Positions 1 to 5,928 of a stretch of 10,000 nt of DNA are shown here, one piece after another. The number at the start of each line of letters is the position of its first letter. The first letter of the stretch is position 1. A program made the translations under genes and the position numbers. The notes under the pieces were generated by a model, which was not told the DNA's origin, did not search any database, and saw only the letters and a program-made list of their open reading frames with translations. Source of the DNA: Asticcacaulis sp. (GTDB lineage Bacteria; Pseudomonadota; Alphaproteobacteria; Caulobacterales; Caulobacteraceae); assembly GCF_020217185.1 (NCBI RefSeq), contig NZ_JAIWNX010000168.1:1-10000 (forward strand), read 5' to 3'.

Positions 1-248
1 GTGACGATATTCGTGCAAACACATACTGAAAATTTTCCTTTAAATTACATGCATTGCGGCTGTGCCAAAGCTCGCCTCTCTGTAACTTTTTTCTCATATT
101 TCGTTTTTGATTGATATTTACTATTGATTGGTCAAAATTGATCATTTATGAGTAAGAGTGATCGTCAGTTTTAAGATGATCCGTGCTCAGGCCATTACCC
201 AACGAATCCGGTCGCAGAATCGGTTGCTACAGAGAGGATATTTCCATC
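1..248 (+). other. AT-rich upstream region of the receptor gene
   Basis: No gene is visible here. The first 180 bases are clearly richer in A and T than the rest of the window, as expected for a regulated promoter region. Three direct copies of ATTGAT begin at 110, 123 and 137, that is 13 and 14 bases apart, and a TGATCA palindrome sits at 139-144. I could not place a convincing -35/-10 pair. An open frame continues upstream of the chosen receptor start to 183, but the 22 extra residues do not look like a signal peptide, so this stretch is read as leader. Confidence 0.5.
232..238 (+). promoter_or_regulatory. Ribosome binding site deciding the receptor start
   Basis: The purine-rich GAGAGGA lies 10 bases before the ATG at 249. 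It supports starting the receptor at 249 rather than at the upstream in-frame ATG at 183, because translation from 249 begins directly with a secretion signal. Confidence 0.6.
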
Positions 249-3200
249 ATGACAGTCACCCAACGGGCGAAGTGCGCCCGCATTCGCACAGGCGCTTCCC
301 TGATGGTTCTGGTGCTTTTGGGCTGCGGCGGACAGGCCTTGGCTCAGGAAGCGACCGGACAGGCCGATGAGCCCACCGAAGTCGTCGTGACGGGTTACCG
401 TAAGAGCGTCGAGTCCGCCGTCAATACCAAACGCCGCGCCAGCAATATCGTCGATGTGATCAAGGCTGACGATATGGCGAGCTTCCCTGACGCCAATCTC
501 GCCGAATCCATCCAGCGCATTCCGGGGGTTTCCATCACCCGCGACGGCGGCGAAGGGCGCAGCATCACGGTGCGCGGGCTGGGCAGCGACTTTACCCGCA
601 CCACGCTGAACGGTGTCGAGGCCTATTCGGCGACGACCGGGTCTACGCTGGGCGTGATGGCCGGTATCAACCGCACCCGCGGTTTTGACTTCTCGACCTT
701 TGCGTCTGAGCTGTTCAACAGCGTCACCGTCAACAAGTCGCAGGCCGCCGATATGGACGAAGGCTCGCTGGGGGCAACCATCGACCTGCAAACCGGTCGT
801 CCTTTCGATAAGCCCGGCTTCCGTATGGCCGCCTCGGCTCAGGCGGCTTATTACGATAATAACAAGACCACCTCGCCGCGCGTGGCGGGCCTGATCAGCA
901 ACACCTGGGACACCTCGGCCGGTCAGGTCGGGGCGCTTTTGTCGGTCGCCTATTCCGAGCGCCTGATGCAGGAAGACGGCTATTCCGACACCTCGGCCTC
1001 GGACTATTCCGATGCCAATAACGGTTTTTGCGGCGTGGCGGTCGATGACCCCAATCAGGCCGGCAGTCAGGTCGTCAATACGGCCATCCCTTATGTGAAC
1101 CCGCTGTCGGGGACCGGCACCCGTCCGGCGGGACAGTGTTTCTCAGGCCTGCCGTCCAATGCGGCCGCCTATGCCAAGATCAATCAGCCGAACGTCTTCC
1201 TGCCGCGTAATCCGGGCCTCGGTCGCTTTGAACTCGATCAGAAACGTCTGGGCGTGACCTCCGCCTTCCAGTGGCGGCCGAACGACAACACCCGCTTTAC
1301 GCTGGATGCCGTCTATTCAAAGTTTGACCAGAACCGTCAGGACTACGCCCTGTCGAACGCTTCCAATAACCGCAACGTCAATGGGGCCTCGGCCGCGTTT
1401 CCGCTGTTCGCCGGGCGGGTTGATTCCCAGATCATGGACGTCAATGTGACTTCCAGCGGTCAGGTTGACTATATGAAGCTCAACCACGTCGATATCAAAC
1501 ATATCGCCGAATATGCCGAGACCACCACCACCACCTACATGCTGGGTCTGCATGGTGAGCACACCTTTTCGGACAAGCTGCGCGGCGATTTCCGTATTGC
1601 CCAGTCCGGCTCGGAATTCGATCAGCCGCTCGATGTCTTCATCTCCTATGACGCCTTTAACAAGGACGGCTATGTCTGGGACGCGCGCGCCGATGCCCGC
1701 CGCCCCTTCATCAATTACGGCTATGATGTCGCCAATGTCGCCAATGTCACCTTCACCAATGCCGGTACCGGCCTGACGCCGGACGTGCGCATCGTGCACG
1801 CCAATGTGAAGAACACCCTCTCAAGCGTCGAAGGGAACCTGCATTACGACATTCTTGACGGGCTGACCTTCCACACCGGCTTTCTGAAAAAGACGTACGA
1901 GTTCACGTCAGCCCAGACCCAGCGCGTCTATGGCAACAACACTTCACCGGCAGCCAAGACCGATGGCAAGCTGCCGTTTGAGTTCACCAAATTCGCAGCG
2001 GACTTCCCGAACCTTGGGTCTTTGAGCACGGTCCTGACCGGCTGGGGCGAAGGTCTTGACCTCCCTGCCGGGTCGGTGTCGTCATGGGTGGTGCCTGATG
2101 TTCAGGCCTTTATCAGCAAGCTCGACCTGAACTGCAACTGCGTCAACAGCTATGGCGACTGGACTCTGGGCGAAAACGCGGTGCGCGGCGGCAATGCGCT
2201 TGCCAACAACCGCGCGGTCACCGAAGACGATACGGCACTCTACGGCATGGTGTCGTTCGAGGAGGATCTGGCCCGCGGTATGCGCCTGCGCGGCAATGCC
2301 GGTCTGCGGTATGTCAAAACCGAGCTGACGGCGACCGGCTATGCGGGTACGACCCTGGCCACCGTCAGCCACAGCTATGACGACTATCTGCCGGCGCTTA
2401 ATCTGGCGTTGGAAGTGACGCCGACCTTCACCACGCGCTTTGCCTTTGCCGGCGTCATGTCGCGCCCCTTTGTGGGCTCTCTGACCCCCGGCGGCACCGT
2501 CAATACCACCTTCGGTGTGCAGTCGGTCAATATCGGCAATCCGTTCCTCGATCCCTACCGCGCAAAGAACTACGATCTGAGCTTTGAATGGTATCCCACC
2601 CGTAGCACGCTGCTGAGCGCCACCTTGTTCTACAAGGACATCGCCAGCATGATCCAATCCATCACCTCGATTGAACCCTACAGCAATACGGGCCTGCCGC
2701 TCAGCCTTCTGTCGGCCGGTCAGGACGCCTCCACCCCTTACACGGTTACGCGCACCCGCAATACCGAAGGCGGCTATATCAAAGGCGTTGAATTGAGCCT
2801 TGTGCAGCCCTTCACCTTCCTGCCAGCGCCGTTCAACGATTTCGGGACGCAGATCAACTACACATGGATCGACTCGTCGGTGCTTTATTACCTGTCGGCA
2901 GGTACGGCGACGACGGCGCCAACCACTACGCGGGATCAGTTCGTCAATGTGTCGCCCAATTCGGTGAACGCCACCCTTTACTACGAAAAGGGTCCGTTCG
3001 AAGCCCGCGTTTCGGTCGCCTATCGTGATGAATACATCACCGCCCTTCCGTTCAAGAGCGAGCTTCTCGACGCCAATGGCAGCTATGCGACGACCAATGT
3101 CGATATGTCGGCCTCTTATAAGCTCAGCTCAAAGCTCTCCATCAATCTCGATGCACTGAACCTGACCAATCAGATGGGCGACCAGTGGTCGGGCAAGGAG

Positions 3201-3269
3201 CGGCGCGCGCAGCGGGTGTTCAGCAACACCGGTCGTCAGATATTCCTCGGCGTTTCCTATACCTTCTGA
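249..3269 (+). CDS. TonB-dependent outer-membrane receptor (Xanthomonas/Caulobacter type)
   Basis: This 1006-residue protein is a TonB-dependent receptor that should import a ligand across the outer membrane using energy from TonB-ExbBD. Residues 1-32 form a signal peptide with a hydrophobic core (about 15-25) and a likely signal peptidase I site after Ala-Leu-Ala (32/33). A TonB box-like TEVVVTG occupies 43-49. The plug follows (about 60-185), with the family-typical stretches NLAESIQRIPGVSITRDGGE (83-102), SITVRGLG (105-112) and EGSLGATIDLQT (171-182). The rest is an aromatic-rich beta barrel ending in SYTF with the terminal Phe expected of outer-membrane barrels. Length and plug match the subfamily that Caulobacter and Xanthomonas use for plant-glycan and other carbohydrate uptake. 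The ligand cannot be read from sequence; the GH130 gene about 6 kb away makes a sugar plausible. The start at 249 is preferred over 183 because of the RBS and the signal peptide. Confidence 0.93.
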   Translation: MTVTQRAKCARIRTGASLMVLVLLGCGGQALAQEATGQADEPTEVVVTGYRKSVESAVNTKRRASNIVDVIKADDMASFPDANLAESIQRIPGVSITRDGGEGRSITVRGLGSDFTRTTLNGVEAYSATTGSTLGVMAGINRTRGFDFSTFASELFNSVTVNKSQAADMDEGSLGATIDLQTGRPFDKPGFRMAASAQAAYYDNNKTTSPRVAGLISNTWDTSAGQVGALLSVAYSERLMQEDGYSDTSASDYSDANNGFCGVAVDDPNQAGSQVVNTAIPYVNPLSGTGTRPAGQCFSGLPSNAAAYAKINQPNVFLPRNPGLGRFELDQKRLGVTSAFQWRPNDNTRFTLDAVYSKFDQNRQDYALSNASNNRNVNGASAAFPLFAGRVDSQIMDVNVTSSGQVDYMKLNHVDIKHIAEYAETTTTTYMLGLHGEHTFSDKLRGDFRIAQSGSEFDQPLDVFISYDAFNKDGYVWDARADARRPFINYGYDVANVANVTFTNAGTGLTPDVRIVHANVKNTLSSVEGNLHYDILDGLTFHTGFLKKTYEFTSAQTQRVYGNNTSPAAKTDGKLPFEFTKFAADFPNLGSLSTVLTGWGEGLDLPAGSVSSWVVPDVQAFISKLDLNCNCVNSYGDWTLGENAVRGGNALANNRAVTEDDTALYGMVSFEEDLARGMRLRGNAGLRYVKTELTATGYAGTTLATVSHSYDDYLPALNLALEVTPTFTTRFAFAGVMSRPFVGSLTPGGTVNTTFGVQSVNIGNPFLDPYRAKNYDLSFEWYPTRSTLLSATLFYKDIASMIQSITSIEPYSNTGLPLSLLSAGQDASTPYTVTRTRNTEGGYIKGVELSLVQPFTFLPAPFNDFGTQINYTWIDSSVLYYLSAGTATTAPTTTRDQFVNVSPNSVNATLYYEKGPFEARVSVAYRDEYITALPFKSELLDANGSYATTNVDMSASYKLSSKLSINLDALNLTNQMGDQWSGKERRAQRVFSNTGRQIFLGVSYTF

Positions 3270-3297
3270 TTCACTCCCCCCAACCGGAAGGTAACTC

Positions 3298-3331
3298 AGG
3301 CGGTCCGTAAGCGTGCGGGCCGCCTTTTTTT
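3298..3331 (+). terminator. Rho-independent terminator after the receptor
   Basis: A 10-bp stem pairs 3298-3307 with 3316-3325, containing one T-G wobble, around an 8-base loop. A run of seven T follows at 3325-3331. It begins 28 bases after the receptor stop codon and is a textbook intrinsic terminator for the plus strand. Confidence 0.9.
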
Positions 3332-3347
3332 GTGTCCTTTGCCCAAA

Positions 3348-3391
3348 GCGATATGTCGAAAAGTGTGAGCGGTTTTCGACAAAAATATCGC
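3348..3391. repeat. Bulged hairpin, first half of a two-hairpin intergenic element
   Basis: GCGATAT (3348-3354) pairs with ATATCGC (3385-3391), and GTCGAAAA (3355-3362) pairs with TTTTCGAC (3373-3380). The result is 15 base pairs with a 4-base A bulge (3381-3384) and a 10-base loop (3363-3372). Long perfect arms in a non-coding gap resemble the dispersed palindromic units of alphaproteobacterial genomes. The AAAAGTGTGAGCGGTTTT core is similar in style to rhizobial intergenic mosaic elements. Copy number cannot be tested from this window, so membership of a repeat family is inferred. Confidence 0.55.
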
Positions 3392-3406
3392 GACAAAACA
3401 GAAATT

Positions 3407-3446
3407 TAGAGCGGGATGAGGCTTACACCGAAGTCATCCCGCTCTA
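3407..3446 (-). repeat. 13-bp perfect inverted repeat, possible terminator of the minus-strand operon
   Basis: TAGAGCGGGATGA (3407-3419) and TCATCCCGCTCTA (3434-3446) are exact reverse complements around a 14-base loop. On the minus strand the hairpin lies about 40 bases after the ATP-grasp ligase stop and is followed by a modestly T-rich stretch (complement of 3391-3406). It could therefore end that transcript, although the T run is interrupted. Together with the preceding hairpin it may equally be the second half of a dispersed repeat. Confidence 0.55.
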
Positions 3447-3487
3447 GCCACGGCTTCTTGTGGTACGAACAGGTCGAAAAATAGGTG

Positions 3488-4690
3488 TCAGCGAAACAGG
3501 TGCGGCACAAAGCGTGAGCGATCATCGGTGATCAGATGGTCGCTTTCGCGGATGCCCATGCCCACCGCCTCCCCCCCGATGACCCAACTGCCGATCAGGG
3601 CATAGGCTCCGGATGCCGGGTCACGAAACAGATCGGCAAAGGCCTGATAGACGAAGTCATTATCGGCGTAATTACCGTCGGTCTGCGCTGTGTGCGCCCG
3701 GTCACCGGCCGCAAAAACCGACACATTCTGTCCCTCACGACCGAGCGCCGGTTTGCGCACAAACCCATGACCAGCCGCGCGAAACGCCTCATCACTGCGG
3801 CGCGTCTCCAGCAGATAGGGGCTGTCCGGATACATCTCCCACATCTTCGTCATCAGCAGCTTGTTGGCCAGCAGCATCTTCCACGCCGGTTCAAACAGGC
3901 GGATGGTGTGTGTCAACACGGCCTGCGTTAGGGACGGGCCATAGTCATCGGCCAGCAGCCAGTCCCACGGGTAGAGCTTGAACAATAGCCGGATGGGCAG
4001 GTCGTTCTGGTCCAGGAATGTGCCGCCTTCGACCGCGCTGAAACCGATCTGATCCATGGGAACGAAGCAGACCTCAAGCCCGGCTTCACGCGCCACGCTT
4101 TCGATATAGGCCACGGTCCCGGTGTCTTCATCGTGCGGAAAGACGCAGGCCACGTGCAATGGGGCTCCGCTTTGGCGCACACCCAGCAAACCCGCGTCAC
4201 GTTCCGCCTTCAAAGCCTGCATCCGCTCAACCAAGGCGCGGTGGAGGTCGTTATACTGGTTCGTGGCCTCAGGCCCTGACGTATCGGTGAGCCACGACCA
4301 CTGTATAACCGCGCCTTCCAGCAGGCTGGTCGGGGTATCGGCATTGTATTCCAGCATTTTGGGCGGATTGCCCCCGTCAAAGGCGAAATCAATGCGGCCA
4401 TAGATGTCGCGCTCACGGGTGTGCCAGCTTTGCTCAATCAGCTTTATGGCGTCGGCCCCATAGCCATAGTTTGCCAGTTCACCGCCTTCGATAATCGCCC
4501 CGGCGGCGGCAAGGGCCATCTGATGACAAGCCTCAGTGGCGTCATGGATCGCCTCGACCTCCGCTTCGGTAAAGCGATAGGCCACGCCTTCATGCCAGTA
4601 GGTCAGGCCGGGGGCACTGTGCCACAGCATCCCTTCCGCTTCGACGCGCGCCTTCCAGTTGTCGCGCACCGGCACGAGACAGCGTTCCAT
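3488..4690 (-). CDS. Glutathionylspermidine-synthetase-like ATP-grasp ligase (YgiC/YjfC family)
   Basis: This 400-residue protein belongs to the ATP-grasp family related to the synthetase domain of glutathionylspermidine synthetase. That enzyme joins an amine to the glycine carboxyl of glutathione at the cost of ATP. Family hallmarks are present in order: EYNADTPTSLLE (114-125), LFKLYPWDWL (236-245), EPAWKMLLANKLLM (267-280), the glycine-rich nucleotide loop RKPALGREGQNV (312-323), and the C-terminal block from GSWVIGGEAVGMGIRES (367-383) to SRFVPHLF (392-399). Length is close to the roughly 386 residues of E. coli YgiC/YjfC, with no truncation. There is no amidase (CHAP) domain, unlike bifunctional E. 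coli Gss, and no signal peptide, so it acts in the cytoplasm. From general knowledge, the free-standing E. coli homologues have not been shown to make glutathionylspermidine, so the true substrate is open. It is last in the operon; AGAGG (4697-4701) sits 6 bases before the ATG, and the gap from the DUF1190 stop is 11 bases. Confidence 0.9.
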   Translation of the reverse strand: MERCLVPVRDNWKARVEAEGMLWHSAPGLTYWHEGVAYRFTEAEVEAIHDATEACHQMALAAAGAIIEGGELANYGYGADAIKLIEQSWHTRERDIYGRIDFAFDGGNPPKMLEYNADTPTSLLEGAVIQWSWLTDTSGPEATNQYNDLHRALVERMQALKAERDAGLLGVRQSGAPLHVACVFPHDEDTGTVAYIESVAREAGLEVCFVPMDQIGFSAVEGGTFLDQNDLPIRLLFKLYPWDWLLADDYGPSLTQAVLTHTIRLFEPAWKMLLANKLLMTKMWEMYPDSPYLLETRRSDEAFRAAGHGFVRKPALGREGQNVSVFAAGDRAHTAQTDGNYADNDFVYQAFADLFRDPASGAYALIGSWVIGGEAVGMGIRESDHLITDDRSRFVPHLFR

Positions 4691-4701
4691 GTGTTACCTC
4701 T

Positions 4702-5409
4702 TTAACCGCAGCAACTGCCGCGGAAGGAGGAGGATTTGCCAAACCCGCCGCGCGACGACGCCCGATAGCCCGTTTCCGTTTTTGAATAGGTACCGCGCGC
4801 CGCGTAGCCACGCCCGGAGGGGTCGCGCTCAACGTCCATATAGGTCGGCACCGCGCCACCGGGCGTCACCCGGTATCCCATCGGGCGCAGCCCCCCGGCG
4901 CCATAGCTCGACACCTGCCCGCGGCTGTTGACATAGACGGGATAGGCACCGCCCCCGCGCTCACGCTCTTTTTCCCGCAGATACTGGTCCTGCGACATGC
5001 GGCTCATGGCATTGGACATCATCATGCCCGCCATCAGCGATACAAACCAGTTGCCGCCGGAGGGATTGGCGCGGCTTTCGCAGTTACCCACGCCGTATTC
5101 CGCCTCGCACTGTTGCTTGGCGCTATAGCCCGGTTGCTGGTTCTGCCACTCCCAGGCTTCGGCGAAGGCGGTTTCGCACAGCTTGTCATCGTCCTGCGCC
5201 GCCTTGCATTCATCCAGCGTCTTATAGACGCGCATCTGCTCGGTCTGGGCAACCGACGGGGCCTGTGTGGCCTGTGGCTCATCGCAGCCCGTCAGCATGG
5301 CGACCGCCGAAACGGTCGTCGCCAGCGCCGCAACCCAGCGCGCCTTGCGCCGGTTGAGGCGGGCCAGATAATCGGCCCTGTAGGCCCGGGTGGAATTATA
5401 ACGGGTCAT
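4702..5409 (-). CDS. DUF1190 lipoprotein (YgiB/YjfM family)
   Basis: This 235-residue protein matches the YgiB/YjfM (DUF1190) family. After an arginine-rich n-region (residues 8-24) and a hydrophobic stretch (25-40) comes a lipobox, Leu-Thr-Gly-Cys, with Cys42 as the expected lipidated residue. Asp43 at position +2 is, in E. coli rules, an inner-membrane retention signal. The conserved domain carries four cysteines in two spaced pairs, Cys68/Cys78 and Cys101/Cys110, in the context LDECKAA...C and QCEAEYGVGNC, as in E. coli YgiB. A short Met-rich hydrophobic segment (122-136) is followed by a Gly/Ser/Tyr-rich, low-complexity tail that contains RGGFG (220-224) and ends in Gly-Ser-Cys-Cys-Gly. 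Function is unknown for the family. It is the middle gene of the operon, 15 bases after the DUF350 gene. The upstream stop overlaps a weak TGAGG that lies rather far (about 14 bases) from the ATG, so translation may depend partly on coupling. Confidence 0.85.
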   Translation of the reverse strand: MTRYNSTRAYRADYLARLNRRKARWVAALATTVSAVAMLTGCDEPQATQAPSVAQTEQMRVYKTLDECKAAQDDDKLCETAFAEAWEWQNQQPGYSAKQQCEAEYGVGNCESRANPSGGNWFVSLMAGMMMSNAMSRMSQDQYLREKERERGGGAYPVYVNSRGQVSSYGAGGLRPMGYRVTPGGAVPTYMDVERDPSGRGYAARGTYSKTETGYRASSRGGFGKSSSFRGSCCG

Positions 5410-5424
5410 GGTTCTGCACGGGCC

Positions 5425-5847
5425 TCAGTACGACAAGGCCGCGGCGTTCAGCATACCGACGACGAGGCTGAGCGCCGACAGCGCCAGAGCCGCCGCGATG
5501 CAGCCCTTCTCATTCCCCGGCTCGGTCAGACGGGTGTAGAAGCTCTTGCCGAACAGGCGGACCAGCAGGTGCAAAACGATCTGCGACACGATGCCAATAC
5601 CGCCCCACAGGATCATATCCCCCGCATTGAAGGTCGAATGGCCAACCGACTGGATCGGCAGGGCCAGAGCCAGACTGACCGCGAGAAAATGGATCGCTAC
5701 CGCGATATTGCCCTTGCGGATTTCCGCCAGCTCGCGAATGGGCGTCACCCACAGATAAATCGTTAGGCCCACCAGCCAGACAAGCAATCCGGTGCCCAGA
5801 AACATGAGATAGGCCGGCAGGTTTTCCAGTGATTCGACGTTGATCAA
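5425..5847 (-). CDS. DUF350 four-helix inner-membrane protein (YjfL-like)
   Basis: This 140-residue protein is almost entirely membrane-embedded, with predicted helices at about 11-33, 48-69, 76-98 and 114-137. It fits DUF350, the family of E. coli YjfL, in length, helix count, and the Asn-Glu-Lys-Gly (112-115) before the last helix. The family's biochemical function is unknown. The start is a TTG: there is no in-frame ATG before residue 15, which already lies inside the first helix, and a strong AGGGGGA Shine-Dalgarno (5853-5859) lies 5 bases upstream of the TTG. It is the first gene of the DUF350-DUF1190-ATP-grasp operon, the same order as yjfL-yjfM-yjfC in E. coli, which supports all three calls. 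Partners in the inner membrane would be consistent with the predicted inner-membrane retention of the next gene's lipoprotein. Confidence 0.85.
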   Translation of the reverse strand: MINVESLENLPAYLMFLGTGLLVWLVGLTIYLWVTPIRELAEIRKGNIAVAIHFLAVSLALALPIQSVGHSTFNAGDMILWGGIGIVSQIVLHLLVRLFGKSFYTRLTEPGNEKGCIAAALALSALSLVVGMLNAAALSY

Positions 5848-5852
5848 TTGCG

Positions 5853-5859
5853 TCCCCCT
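5853..5859 (-). promoter_or_regulatory. Strong ribosome binding site for a TTG start
   Basis: Reading the minus strand, AGGGGGA is followed by five bases and TTG (5847-5845). Its strength and spacing are the main reason for accepting the non-ATG start of the DUF350 gene. Confidence 0.65.
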
Positions 5860-5876
5860 GTTGAGTGTTAGCTGAG

Positions 5877-5904
5877 ATCATAGGGGCAGATGGGCGTATG
5901 GCAA
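5877..5904 (-). promoter_or_regulatory. Candidate sigma-70-type promoter of the DUF350 operon
   Basis: On the minus strand, TTGCCA (5904-5899, 5 of 6 to TTGACA) and TATGAT (5882-5877, 5 of 6 to TATAAT) are separated by 16 bases. Transcription would start near 5870, giving a leader of about 23 bases that contains the Shine-Dalgarno. The site lies in the 81-base gap after the preceding minus-strand gene, so the cassette can be transcribed on its own. Confidence 0.55.
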
Positions 5905-5928
5905 ATGGTCTTTTCCGGTCCTGTGAGT

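Noticed and set aside
183..248. N-terminal extension of the receptor from ATG 183
   Set aside because: The 22 extra residues would precede the signal peptide, and no ribosome site fits; GAGAGGA before ATG 249 fits much better.
195..791. Minus-strand frame of 198 codons inside the receptor gene
   Set aside because: It lies opposite the conserved plug domain of the receptor and shows no protein-family features.
3338..3487. Possible CRISPR or insertion-sequence remnant in the convergent gap
   Set aside because: There are no spaced direct repeats, transposase fragments or target-site duplications; the structure is two single hairpins.
5113..5766. Plus-strand frame of 217 codons spanning the DUF1190/DUF350 junction
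   Set aside because: It overlaps two recognisable genes in antisense, and its product is Arg/Gln-rich without domain features.
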